Source of the DNA: Phlegmacium glaucopus
Taxonomy: Eukaryota > Basidiomycota > Agaricomycetes > Agaricales > Cortinariaceae
Length of the DNA: 64,000 nt
Direction of reading: 5' to 3'
NCBI GenBank assembly: GCA_015039465.1
Contig: MU130626.1
Span: 119,363 to 183,362 of the forward strand
Under the pieces are notes generated by a model. It made no database searches. It was not told the origin of the DNA and was given only the letters and a program-made list of their open reading frames with translations. This document shows, one piece after another, positions 36,874 through 47,760 of the stretch; within the stretch, counting starts at the first letter, position 1; each line of letters opens with the position of its first letter. Made by a program: the position numbers and the translations under genes.

Positions 36874-38201
36874 TTATGTCTCTGAACGAGCAGGATGCCG
36901 AAAGCGGGTACAAATATTTGGGTGGTCCGAAAGCGATAATATCCTCTCCGTGATGCGCTTGTACAGTTCGTCTTTTCCGGGGAGTGGGTATATAATTTTA
37001 AGTATAGGCGAACGCACCGACGTTTTTAAATTCAAGTTGAGAGGTTTCCCTGCAGAAATCCGTACGACTTCGTTGCATAATCCAACCCAATCTTCCTTGA
37101 GACACTCGCCAAAAGGGTACTCACCGCCGCAGATGGTAAAATCAAATGAGAGGTTTCTGATTTTATTAGATGTTGGTATCGTACTGAGGACGAGGTTGAT
37201 ATCGCGGACAACTGCGGACTCTGGGACATCACACTTGATGATGGCGTAGAGCGCAAAGACGTGCAGGTATGAAAGATCCCTGAGATCCACGAGGCCACTG
37301 AGAGAGAGTTGTTCGACTTGTTGAGAAACCCTTCAAATTCGATTCATGTCGATAAAAAAGAACCACACCTACCGTCCACTCGTTGATTAGTGAGGTACAA
37401 TTCCTCTAGTGTGTTGCAAGCGATATCGAGGATAGGTTGCAAACAGGCCAATTCTTCCTTCTCCTGCGGACATAGCTTCAGAACGCGTAGTTTTGACCAA
37501 ATGACCACTGCTGTATTGAATCCGGGCGGTGGGGTGATCATCTGGTTGACAAGGCCCTCCGAATTGCGGTAGTCCAGATATTCAAGTGCTGGCAACTCTC
37601 GGCCTGAACACTGCTTGTCGGGGTATTTATCGTAGTTCTTAATCACTGTCACCTCGTCCAGAAGTATTTCTCTCAGTTTGGGGCAGATGAGGAAAAGAGT
37701 TAATGGAACGTCCTTGCATTGGGTGAGGTGGAGGACAGTCAGAGTTTGGGAAAAGAATGATTGCGTGAGCCATTCTACGACGAGTATGGGGTCCTGAATT
37801 ATAAATGACTGCTCAATTCCGGAAAGGTGGAGTTTATGTGGCGGCGTGAAGGAGTTGGCGAGAAGTTGGACGATGCTGATGAAGGTAAGATCGTTGAAAA
37901 GCCACACATTTAGTTTGTCTGAAATGGTGAGCTTAACCATGCGTACTCGGTTGGCGAATGATGGTTCGTCGTTCAAGATCTTGTTCATCGTTTCTAGCTT
38001 GCAGGATATGACGTTCCTGATTCCTGACCCGTAGCCCAAGTGGAGGTCCTTGAAGATGTACGCTTGACAGAACCGAGTGAATGCCCTATCAGCAAGGGAT
38101 AAATTATAGAGATATCTATTCGAAAATGGAAGCTTTGCTAGGTGGTCGACGATGTAACCGAACAGATCGTCTGAGAGGAGAGAGAGAGGCGGGTTTAACA
38201 T
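36874..38201 (-). CDS. F-box-like / LRR-type domain protein B
   Basis: Two minus-strand exons, 37369-38201 and 36874-37297 (71-bp intron with GTGTGG donor), give 418 aa. The start MLNPPLSLLSDDLFGYIVDH is chosen to match paralogue A; an in-frame ATG ten codons upstream is less likely. F-box-like region at residues 4-50, then leucine-rich stretches (LTVLHLTQCKDVPLTLFLICPK, split here as LTVLHLTQC and LTLFLICPK; LRVLKLC; LEELYLTN). Intact. Paralogue A is at 1153-2485 in the opposite orientation. Its start codon lies 109 bp from the start of the divergent esterase pseudogene. Confidence 0.85.
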
Positions 38202-38310
38202 GACAGGGAAGAGAAAGATAATCAATGGCAAGTTGATGTACTGAATTTAATAAATATCACTGTGCAGTGTAATATTTGTCATTGTTATCGTTCAAACGAT
38301 CACCTTTGCA

Positions 38311-39507
38311 ATGTGCTCCGAGTCAAAAACCACTGGCGAACGACAAGCCAGTCATTCTCCGGAAAAGGATGTGCGTGTAGCAAAGCGTGTTACAACACTC
38401 TCATCCGCATCTTCCAGCGCAATCGATCCTGCCTTGCTTTTGCTCTCTGATCGTACGCGCACTCGACCACCAAAATGGGATGAGTTTCGACATATTCTTG
38501 TATTGTGCGTCTCGTCCTCCGTTAATGTTACTCCCAAAACTTCCTTTGAGATAATGAGAACTCTTTTTTTTTTTTAGCGGTGGTTCGTACTGCTCAGAGA
38601 CAAAGACCAACTGGGTCCTGCCGCACCTTTTATTTCCTGACCTACCCCTCACGTCTCGTATAGATAGGTCATCTTCAAAAACGCATTCACTCCACAGAAG
38701 GGCCACCATGCGTCCACGGTTTTGCAAAAGCAGGCGATACGGTCGAGGACGATCTCAGCTCCCAAATGAGACACTTATATAGCAAGTTTCCTAGTGCTAA
38801 ATCCCTCGAAAATAGCGACAAAGCCCTATTTAGTGAGCTATTGTATATATCTCTAGCACATTTATGAACTCAAATGATGTGATGACCTTCTAGTTTTCTG
38901 GATGGGTATTAATGACTGTGGGTATGTCCGCTCAAGCTGTCTCCTCTCGACAACAGCTCACTAGTTATATTTAACTTTACTCAGTCGCACAGACGCTGAT
39001 GAATTAGAACCCATTGTAGAACAAATCTTTGATGCTATGCATGATCTTTGCATCAAATGGAAGGCCAGATACTTTCTGTTAATTGATTTGCCGCCTATGC
39101 AGCGATCTCCTGGAGGTACGATTACATATCTTCGATGATTCTCCTACTCATAACTACACTGAAATGCAGGTATCTTTATGAACATAGATGCAGAACGATA
39201 CAATACCTGGAATACGCAGCTCCTCGAGCAAGCTACGTCATTTGCAAATTCGGCATCAAAGGCTTCAGTGTTTGTAGTGTCCGCGCACCACATTATCTCG
39301 GATATGCTTAACCATCCAGAAGAATTCGGATTGTCGAATTCCTCTGGAAGTGGAGGGTCACAGCAGTCGTTGGGCGGCGACAACATCAACGATGATGATG
39401 ATAACGACGATGAAGCTCAAGAGATTTGGGAGGATGACATTCATCTTTCAAGCGCTGCTCATCGAGTCTTTGCAGATCGGTTATTGAAAATATTCGATTG
39501 TAGATAG
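38311..39507 (+). pseudogene. SGNH/GDSL-type esterase (CE16-like), decayed
   Basis: Exons recognisable at 38311-38504, 38578-38832, 38894-38921, 38985-39115 and 39170-39507. Landmarks: the block I nucleophile region FGDSYCS here reads FGGSYCS; block III is FWMGINDCGRTDADELEP (intron after CG); block V is WEDDIHLSSAAHRVFADRLL with the catalytic Asp-x-x-His. In the second exon the frame that begins GGSYCSETKTNW does not stay in register with the later GFAKAGDTVEDDLSSQMRHL (about 38720-38780). At least one frameshift is therefore present and the exon hits a stop. With the GDS motif changed as well, I call it a pseudogene; a sequencing indel is the alternative. Confidence 0.75.
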
Positions 39508-40312
39508 CATCGGACAACTACTTGTGATCCCGTCAACTGATAGGGATCGCGACCCTTCCAGAGAACGAGGGGACTCGGAATGTGATTGAACGTGGGCTTG
39601 TTGTCGTATTTTATCGATTGCCTGAGTGTTTGAGGGGAAAGATGTGACCGTCGTCATTGCCATAGACCAAGCAACTGAATTCGAGGAGTTGTGGTTTAAA
39701 CGTTCACGTTTGGTGTGGTGAAGAGTAGGATTTTTTTCGGGTAGTAGTCTACGACAATGTACCCTTTTTTTCTAACCCAGACGAAAAATAGATCCAATGA
39801 TTCATGAATCGTCATAGACCGGAACGAGCTTCCCAATGTAGAGACTTTGATTGGAGGCAACTGAAACTCTCCACCGCAGCATAAGGGATGTATCATTGAC
39901 GTTCTGTTGACAGGCAGCAAGATATGCATCGTGAATCACTAGCAAGACTAGCACTTTCCTTCACTCTCAAACATAATAGCTATTAACCCAGATTGTGCTA
40001 AAAACTTAATAGTGAAAGGATGCCAGAGCGTTAGTGGCTTCACTCAGAGTTTGAATAAGTGTTCTCGTCGATTGTTGTGAAATTGTGTATGACCTAGGAG
40101 ATCCGCTCATCATCAACTGATTATCGATAGTTTACGAACGGGAGACTATGTCCCCTGCAGTTAGTAGTCTTATTTATGATTTACCGTGAGGAAATGCCAT
40201 TGTGCACAAAGTGTAGGACCTGTCAGATCTTCGTCGGTGCCGGCTTGTTATTCAGTACTATAGTATATGGCGTACTGCAGATAGGCGTGACAATGGTCTC
40301 ATAGAAGATGTT
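39508..40312. other. Intergenic between converging genes
   Basis: No gene seen between the esterase pseudogene (plus) and ORC2 (minus). Confidence 0.5.
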
Positions 40313-41623
40313 TTATCGCAGCGAAGCAAGTACATTGATAAGTCTTTCTTTCCGTAAAGGAATCCAGAGTATTTCCCCTCCACTGGACGGCGTTGAAAGG
40401 AAGAGACCATGATCCTTGAACTCGACTTGTAATGATCGAAATGCAGATTCGTTTGTCGCAAGAAAGTTATCTCTAGCCAAACTGAAAAGGAGGTTGTACG
40501 CCACCCCGAATTGTTGCAAATCATTGGACGCCCCATCGTCCCCGTTTTCCATCGCCTCCAATTGCTTATTTCCCAAAAGAGCGAACAGCTTTTTGGACTT
40601 GATGTTGACTGATGCTAAGATATGGAATGCCGCGGTCTCGCTCATGGCGGTGGAGAGCTGGGCGGCTAATGTATCCGTTTTGCGACGGGCACCACCGACA
40701 TGGGCACCAGAGAGTGAGGATCGATCAGCAAATGCCAATTCGAAGTCATAAGCCACCAAGGTTGTAAGGTCATGCCATAGCCACGAGAAACCACGCGAAG
40801 GAACAGTGTCGGATTCAGGTTGGTCTGGTTTCCGAGAAAATATCTCAGAGGACGACCATAATAGTGGAGAATTGAGGTGATCGATTGATGCGATGATATG
40901 GATCCGAGGATTATGTGCAACTAGAGCCAAAATCGATTTTGATCTTGCAGTGCGCAAAGGAGCGGCATCGATGTTGTGAATGACAATGTATAAGTGAGAC
41001 TTTTGTGAAGGTTGAGCAAAGAAGTCATAGATTCTTCGTCCCTGTTTCTCGACTGCGGTGGAAGGCCAGTCAAGCTCCTTAATCGCAGGAATGCTTTCAA
41101 CAGAATTTAATAGGTCTTTCATATTGAAATCTGGTTGGAAGCCGTTGCCGATAACGACATGTCCTTGCTTGGAACAGTGGGTTGTTGCGAACTGGTTTAG
41201 GATACGTCTTTTGGAGCCTAATCCATAGCAAAGGATGTTGAATCCTTCATTTAATTCGCACATGTACCTCGAGAAGAGGTTCTGGCAATGCTCCCCATTC
41301 AAGAGCGCTGGTTGGATTGGCTGGAGTCCTTTTGAGATTGAACCGATAGCATCCGAGTATTCTTCGGCACTGAGTGGGAGAACGAGCTGAGAGTAAACAT
41401 TGGATGAGGTCTGCACGCGACCAGGTTTGTTGTATGTAAAATACGCGTCAAAGGCTGTTTCGACGATTATATTGTTCTCGGTCTCCTTTGCCTTTGCCTT
41501 TCCGTTATGACGCGAACTTGGCAGGTCCTCCTGCGAGGCAGGTTCCGATTCGTCAGAAGGCTCTTCAATTTCTTCCCCACTCGACGATCCTGATCCTGAT
41601 ATAAATGCTTTTGCTGCAGGCAT
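40313..41623 (-). CDS. ORC2: Origin recognition complex subunit 2
   Basis: Single minus-strand exon, 436 aa from the ATG at 41623, whose context GCCACCATG is ideal. The frame is open about 30 codons further upstream but has no ATG there. The acidic, disordered N-terminus (SGSSSGEEIEEPSDESEP) is followed by the ORC2 AAA-like and winged-helix regions: FDAYFTY, NILCYGLGSKRRILNQFA (degenerate P-loop typical of ORC2), LYIVIHNIDAAPLR, IHIIASIDHLNSPLLWSS, FSWLWHDLTT and the C-terminal EILWIPL. Marks replication origins; nuclear. Shorter than many ORC2 proteins because the N-terminal tail is brief. Last conserved gene before the transposon block. Confidence 0.93.
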   Translation of the reverse strand: MPAAKAFISGSGSSSGEEIEEPSDESEPASQEDLPSSRHNGKAKAKETENNIIVETAFDAYFTYNKPGRVQTSSNVYSQLVLPLSAEEYSDAIGSISKGLQPIQPALLNGEHCQNLFSRYMCELNEGFNILCYGLGSKRRILNQFATTHCSKQGHVVIGNGFQPDFNMKDLLNSVESIPAIKELDWPSTAVEKQGRRIYDFFAQPSQKSHLYIVIHNIDAAPLRTARSKSILALVAHNPRIHIIASIDHLNSPLLWSSSEIFSRKPDQPESDTVPSRGFSWLWHDLTTLVAYDFELAFADRSSLSGAHVGGARRKTDTLAAQLSTAMSETAAFHILASVNIKSKKLFALLGNKQLEAMENGDDGASNDLQQFGVAYNLLFSLARDNFLATNESAFRSLQVEFKDHGLFLSTPSSGGEILWIPLRKERLINVLASLR

Positions 41624-41770
41624 GGTGGCTTGAGCCCGGATCGCGTCTAGGTTCGTTCCATGCTGCCGTTCTTCTGCCGGTGAATGTTTGGTGGTTTTGA
41701 AGCTCCGCTGCACCTTTGAAGAAGGGGCTTGTTCAAGAGGTATCAGGCATGGGTGTCATATCCAGATTCC

Positions 41771-42432
41771 ATTAATAAGTACCTTGTGATAGCCCTAAAT
41801 GATTGATCAAAAATGGCCACTAATTCCTTATGTTATATAAATGTCATCTTTGTACATCACCCTTCCCTCCCCCACCTTTGTACTTCACCCTTTCTTTATA
41901 CATCATCCCCACATTTGTTCACCCTCTCTTTTATACATCATCCTCCCCTTGCCAATTTGTACTTCACCCTCTTTTTATACATGATACATCATCCTTCCCT
42001 TCCCTAAACCCTAAACCTTAAAAGTACTTCAACAAATTATATGATACCTCCCTAACCTTCTAAACTAAATCCTAACATAGACCCTAACACAGACCCTAAA
42101 TGAACCCTAACTGAACCCTAACCTAACCCTTACCACACAGAGAGGCCATAAAATGACCTCCAAAATGAACTAAAATACAAAAGGAGCCATAACTATTGCC
42201 CCAACTGAACCCTAACCTAACCCTTATCACACAGAGAGGCCATAAAAATAACCTCAGAAATGATCTGAAGTACAAATAATTAAGTTTTATAGAACAAATC
42301 AAAATTTATAGAACCAGCATTTAATAAACAAATCAAGCAAGTATTGTTGTATGATGTATAAATTATATAACACAAGGAATTAGTGGCCATTTTTGATCAA
42401 TCATTTGAGGCAATTACAAGGTTTTTATTAAT
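41771..42432. mobile_element. MITE with long inverted ends and CCCTAA-like interior
   Basis: Ends 41771-41835 and 42366-42432 are inverted copies over about 65 bp, with shared stretches ATTAATAA, ACCTTGT and AAATGATTGATCAAAAATGG continuing through GCCACTAATTCCTT. No coding capacity. The interior holds TACATCATCC/TTCACCC repeats (41850-42000) and then degenerate telomere-like CCCTAA units with AACCCTAAC and GACCCTAA (42003-42240). A target duplication is unclear (possibly TTA), so superfamily is open. Confidence 0.7.
42003..42240. repeat. Degenerate telomere-like CCCTAA repeats
   Basis: Spaced CCCTAA/CCTAAC units, many separated by 4-10 bases, in two similar blocks each followed by CACACAGAGAGGCCATAAAA. 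Not a regular telomere array; it sits inside the MITE rather than at a chromosome end. Confidence 0.75.
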
Positions 42433-42817
42433 CAACATGCCAAACTGTGGTGGAGGTATGCAAGCACAAACTGAGCTACATGATTTCTATTCTAAGCGAA
42501 CACAAGGTGTGACGCTAGAATTTCGTCTACGCGACGATTTGGGTTGTGGTGTGACAGTTTCCTTTCTTCACTGTCACCACCACAACTTCAAACTCAATTT
42601 TCCATGCTCGACATTTGAGCAGCTCCATCTTTCTTTTGTCCTTAAGAGACAGGTTTATTTAAATATAAGACAAACTTAGTGTTGTTGAGGCTGGCTTGAG
42701 CAATTTTAGTATTTTGCAAATAACATGACACCATGTACTCTGATTGCTTAGTGTTGGGAGGTGACCCCCTGGCTTATGGGGTCCTTTATATGTGTAAATA
42801 TTTATATAATTTTATGG
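42433..42817. other. Intergenic, nothing recognised
   Basis: Between the MITE and the reverse transcriptase remnant; no gene seen. Confidence 0.4.
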
Positions 42818-44712
42818 TATTTATTAGAATTGATATTTCCATCAAGCCAGAAATACCCACATCTTCCCCAGAGTCTGCAAACTGGCTTCGACCTTCACCT
42901 ACCTGCCATCACACGCATGCAGGCCCCTCCCAACAAATCCACAATCCTTGAGCTTTCAGATCAGTTCGCCAAGATCATCAATCTGGAAATTGACAAAGGC
43001 TGTTATATGCACCTGCTCACCCAACATGACATGGAATCCCTTATCGGCCCATTCCAATCTTCACCCTTTTCCATTATCCCCAAACCAGGTCGTCCAAATC
43101 ACTTTTGCGTGCTCCAAAACTACTTGTTTCCCCATAATACCTCTATCCTTTTTCCTAACCCTTCCATCAATTCATTCATCAACTCTGACAACTTCCATAC
43201 TACCCGGGGCACCTTCTCTGTCATTTCCCTGCTCATCCACCAACTACCCCCAGGCTCCCAGGTTGCCACATGTGATGTTGCAGAGGCATATCAAACCATT
43301 CCACTACATTGTTTGCAATGGCTGGCTGTGGTGGCACAAGTTGGAGACAATGTGTTCTGCCTTGACATGTACACATGTTTCAGTGTATCTCCCTCCTCCG
43401 GAGTATATGGTGTGGTCGCTGATGCAGGCACAGACCTTGTCAGACACCAAGGCATTGGCCCATTGGGAAAATAGGTGGATGATCACATATTCTTCCAAAT
43501 TAGGCTTGAGTATTTATCAGAATATAATTGACAACACAGGGCCCACCACACTCGGCTCTCTTCCCAAGGTTAGAGGCAAGACAGGGGCCATTTGTGGTAT
43601 GGCGGTACAGTCTTTCCTGATGGGACACTTGATGAGCATGTCGAGGACTTTCAGTTCCCTTGCCTTGATCTCTCTGCTTGTACCCCCGATCAGCAGAAGA
43701 TATGCAAGTTTCTTACAACTTTGATGATATTGACCAGATCTCTGATGTTCCTTGGAATTCCTTGGGAGTGGTCCAAAGATTCACCCTTTGCCTTCTCCAC
43801 GACACACATCAGTCTCACTTGGGACCTCTGCACTCTCACTGTGTCGCTCAGCCCTGAGAAGAGGGCCAAGTATGTCAATAATATTAAAGAGTGGTTACAA
43901 AGGACATCTCATGTTCTACATGACATACAGGAGTTATATGGTAAGTTATTGCATGCTTGCCTCGTTGTCACAGCCAGCCATGCTTACCTCACTAGCCTTG
44001 AAGCTATGCTTGAGTTATGTAATCATCAACCATTTCTCCCACATTTCCTCATCAAAGGCATCATTGACAACCTTTTTTGGTGGTCATCAAGGCTCACTCA
44101 GGTTTCCATCTCCAGGCCCATCCCAGCACCTTGCCAGCTCATCAATCTCAAAGCCTTTTCAGATGCGAGCTCCAGAATTGGAGTTGCTATTGTTATTGGC
44201 AGAAAATGGAGAGCTTGGAGGCTCATCCCAGGCTGGCAGACGGGGTATTTACTATCCCCCACAAGATCTGATCAGATCTGAGCACATTTTGGGGGCATTC
44301 TGAGCAGAATAGAAACTATATGCCTCTGAAATCTTAATAAAAACCATAACCAAACCTTAACCAAACCTTAACAGAGGTATCTATTTTCTCAGATCCACTT
44401 GGATCCACTCAGATTCTGATCTGATCTGATCAGATCTGGTGGGGGACAGAAAAGTACTGTGGCAGACCCTCAACGGCTCTTGAGACATTGGATGGGCAGA
44501 AGTGGTTGGTTTCAAGCTCTTGGTCAGAGCTGTCACCTGGTCTGTCGGTGCTGGCAGACACTTTAAGCTCTTTGGGGACAACATGGGAGTGGTTGAGGGA
44601 TGGCGGAATGGTAGGAGCAGGAGCAAGCCAATCAATGGCATATCCACTCCTTCTTTGAGGGCCTGGGTGACTCCATATCCATACACACAGAATATGTCCC
44701 TGTTAGGGCAAC
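42818..44712 (+). pseudogene. Reverse transcriptase/RNase H remnant (DIRS-like, agaricomycete type)
   Basis: Pieces in all three plus frames fit one family in order: FQSSPFSIIPKPGRPNHF, VATCDVAEAYQTIPLH (RT motif with catalytic Asp), CFSVSPSSGVYGVVADAG, then VDDHIFF (second catalytic Asp pair) directly after a TAG that replaces a Trp codon (43472-43474). Next come FLGIPWEWSKDSPFAF, LYGKLLHACLVV, and the RNase H-like LKAFSDASSRIGVAIVIG, and after an insertion at 44242-44459, LFGDNMGVVEGWRNGRS. Frameshifts and stops make it dead. It ends abruptly where the Gypsy LTR starts at 44713. DIRS membership is inference; no tyrosine recombinase is seen. Confidence 0.75.
44242..44459. mobile_element. 218-bp hAT-like MITE with 8-bp target duplication
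   Basis: Flanked by TGGCAGAC on both sides (44234-44241 and 44460-44467). Inverted ends GGGGTATTTACTATCCCCCAC and CAGTACTTTTCTGTCCCCCAC (as reverse complement), followed by inverted AGATCTGATCAGATC. It interrupts the RNase H-like codons for GWQTL of the host element. An 8-bp duplication with short inverted ends is hAT-like. Confidence 0.88.
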
Positions 44713-45125
44713 TGTTAGGGGACACCCGACTTTAACCCAAACCTCAACTTTAGAATCATACACCCCGCCTTTCCGACGACCTCCGACCTTCCGTCCAACT
44801 CCGCTTCTGTCACCAGTTGACTCTGGAACCCTGTAGTTCCGCTCCGACTCCGATCCTCCGATTCACTCCATCTTTTATTTCTATTTTTCATATCGCACCA
44901 CTTCTTATTTAATTAATTAATTATTATCGTATCATTCCTTTATTTATTTTATATCTCCGTTATGTCCATATTAGTACTTAAACACCCCCAGCCTAGCAGG
45001 GATCCCCATCCTTTCCTCTTTGGATCCCCTGCTAGGTAAGTCACTTGTAGATATCTTTTCTGAAATATTATTAACTTTGGATCCCCTGCTAGCTTGACTA
45101 AGTCAGCGTCGCAGTTGCCCTAACA
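44713..45125 (+). repeat. 5' LTR of Gypsy element
   Basis: 413 bp, TG..CA ended, inserted into the DIRS-like remnant. About ten differences from the 3' LTR over the first 370 bp. Contains the repeated GGATCCCCTGCTAG (three times, once as reverse-like CTAGCAGGGATCCCC). Confidence 0.9.
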
Positions 45126-45254
45126 TTAGGAAAGGATCTCCCTTTAGCGGACCGAGTCCGGTCCGCACAGTGGAACAATAGTCCGATTTACAGCCCCCGA
45201 TTTGGGCCAATCAGACTCCGTACACTCCCAGACCGCGGCTCCTTCCTATCAGCC

Positions 45255-46270
45255 ATGGACGATGAACGCACCACCCAGCTTGAAAGAGAAGTCGTCCTAT
45301 TGTGAGCTTGGGACATCGAATACCAAAACAGATTTGACCAAATCATGGAGACAATCCATCGACTTGTTCTGAATGTACAATCACCTGTACCACAACAAGA
45401 GGTTCCCCCTCAAACCGAAAACATACCCCGGACGCGCTCTGCAAGGCCGGCATTCCCAATGGAGTTTGATGGAGAATGATCCAAAGGAACAGCGTTCCTT
45501 CACTCCTGCCAAACGTACATCCGGCTCTGTTCCGACGAATTCTCGGACGAGCAAACAAAAATCATCTGGGCCATGTCCTACATGAAATCCGGAAGAGCAT
45601 CAAAGTGGGCAGCCAGAGTTTTCCGATGGGAAACGGAAAACCCTGAGTCAACCCGGTTCCTGGATTGGTCTGATTTCCGAGACGACTTCAAAAAAGAGTT
45701 CTGTCCCGCAAATGCGGACTCGGTTGCCATCAACCGACTAGAGTCAACTGGATATTTCCAGAAAACATGGTCTTTGGAAGAATATGTGGATGAATTCCAA
45801 GACCTAATCACGGATTCTGGATACACTGATCCAAAAACTATTGTAGTAAAATTCCGAAGAGGCCTGAATGCCCAGATTCAGAACTCCATTGCTACAATGG
45901 CTTCCGGAAGACCGTCCGATACAGATCCGACGGGATGGTACAGAATGGCATGGACAATAGACGAAAACCGAGCTACTAACGAGGCCTTCCAGTCAGCTTA
46001 CAAAAGTCCGGCAGCAACCACTTCTCGACCAATCATGGTACTACCACACTCCGATTCAGTCCGTCAAATCCGCCACAGAGGAACGCACACCTTGTGCCAA
46101 CTCCGGGAAACCCTGTACCCATGGATATCGACGTGGCCCGAAAAGCAGGCTCTGTACCACTGTCATGCTTCCGGTGCGGAGGCGTCGGACACATTGGGAG
46201 ACATTGCGAAAAATGTTTTGACTAGTCCGAACAATGTCCAATGACGAACTCCATACCCTCTTGGAGTTCC
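45255..46270 (+). pseudogene. Gypsy gag (capsid and CCHC knuckle), broken
   Basis: Starts MDDERTTQLEREVVLL. Stops at about 45302 and 45477 are TGA. The capsid part is open at 45573-46244 (SYMKSGRASKWAARVF, FRDDFKKEFCP, VVKFRRGLNAQIQNSI). The nucleocapsid CCHC knuckle CFRCGGVGHIGRHC is present around 46165-46205 but out of frame with the capsid. Gag is then interrupted by repeat family X. Confidence 0.8.
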
Positions 46271-47371
46271 GGCTCGGCCGTGTTTGATCGTAGTGGTCCA
46301 TGATTTCAGGAACGGCAACCGTTCATGGACGCATCACTGCATCTGCAAATATCCTCAAAGGCTTTGTCGGATGTTTTGTGGCTATGGACCCACAGTGTTC
46401 TCCTGCAGGTATCTATCTTGTCGCTCCTGGATCTCACTCGGTCCCCTATCTTCACTGTTCTACCTCTGTAGCTTAGCATTCACTGCCAAAGACGATGGTT
46501 CACGTCATTGAAGCTTGTTCCCACCCTCATTAACATTTTACGAAGTCTCCGAGTGTTCCACGCCTACGCACCGGAATTGCAGATGAATCAGCGGTACAGA
46601 GCCTGCTTATTCTGGCCGCATCAGTGTCCATTGTTATCAGGGTTTCCTGCGAGTTGGGACGAGGTGTGCGTTCCTCTGTGGTGGTTTTGTCGGACTGAAT
46701 CGGAGTGTGGTGGTACCGATTGGTCGAGAAGTGGTTGACTGCCGGACTTTTGTCATTTTTGACTTGACCACATGCCTCTTTAGTTGCTCTGTTTTTGTCT
46801 ATTGTCCGACTATGTACACTGCCTTCTTTTCTTTTCTCTTGCACTTTGACACTTTACAGATTTTTTTATTGTTCCTTCTTCTTTTCCATGTTCTTTTCTT
46901 CTTGCAGCTGTCCTCTCTTTATCTTTCTTCCTTTGACAGCACGTACTTTGTTTCTTTTTATTTGTTTTACATAGCCTCATCCTTAGGGTATAAATACTGC
47001 TCTTTTGTACCAGGATAGGTAGTTCAGTTCAATTCATTCTTACCCCCCACTTTCATCATCTCAGTGGAATTCCAGTGAATTCCTCCCTTAAGTTCGCTTT
47101 TCTTGCCCCTTACTGTCAATCTATCCCCTATCCCTCAACCGCTATAGTCTTACTGAAGACTCTCTCTTGCTCATCCTCATCCTCGTCTTATACCTCATTC
47201 ATCTTCCAAGACCTTCATCCTCCTCCTTCTCTTCTCTATTCTTTCCCCTTACCTCTGTGTGTTATAAGTCAAGGTTATACCTTCCCTAAATGAACAACAG
47301 GGAGTCTCTTGACCTAAGGTCTGGTCCACTGCTCTCTGGTTGGTGTTTATATACAACAACAACAACGATTT
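46268..47371 (+). repeat. Repeat family X, copy 1, inserted in gag
   Basis: Reverse complement of sequence at 54290-55338 and 60410-61500, including the shared stretches AGGATAGGTAGTTCA.., TATAAATACTGCTCTTTTGTACC and CAGCTGTCCTCTCTTTATC. It has its own TATA-like element (TATAAATA) and pyrimidine-rich tracts, so it may be an LTR of another family. Within it, 46530-46745 is an inverted piece of gag. Confidence 0.75.
46530..46745 (-). pseudogene. Inverted gag nucleocapsid fragment
   Basis: Minus strand matches the gag segment around 45975-46165 (and 47372-47560), encoding the PAVNHFSTNRYHH-like and NSQETLITMDTDAARIS parts in broken frame. It lies inside family X copy 1 and is the third local copy of this gag segment. 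Confidence 0.75.
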
Positions 47372-47760
47372 ATAACGAGGCCTTCCAGTCAGCTTACAAA
47401 AGTCTGGCAGCAACCACTTCTCGACCAATCGGTACTACCACACTCCGATTCAGTCCGTCAAATCCGCCACAGAGGAACGCACACCTCGTGCCAACTCCGG
47501 GAAACCCTGTACCCATGGATATTGACGCGGCCCGAAAAGCAGGCTCTGTACCGCTGTCATGCTTCCGGTGTGGAGGCGTCGGACACATCGGGAGACATTG
47601 CGAAAAACGTTTTGACATCCGAACAATGTCCAATGACGAACTCCATACCCTCTTGGAGTTCCGGCTGGCCGAATATGACAAAGTGCCTGATCTGGAACCG
47701 ACGGAACCTTCGGAGAACACTGAACACGAAAGTCCGACCGAGGATTTAAAGGATTTTTGC
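47372..47760 (+). pseudogene. Gag nucleocapsid region, second direct copy
   Basis: Repeats 45975-46260 directly (AACGAGGCCTTCCAGTCAGC at both), then continues into gag sequence not present in the first copy. Encodes PVPMDIDAARKAGSVPLSCF and the CCHC knuckle CFRCGGVGHIGRHC in one frame, followed by an acidic tail (EPTEPSENTEHESPTED). Confidence 0.8.

Noticed and set aside
42003..42240. Possible chromosome end from CCCTAA-like repeats
   Set aside because: Units are irregular, lie inside inverted repeats of a MITE, and DNA with genes continues on both sides.
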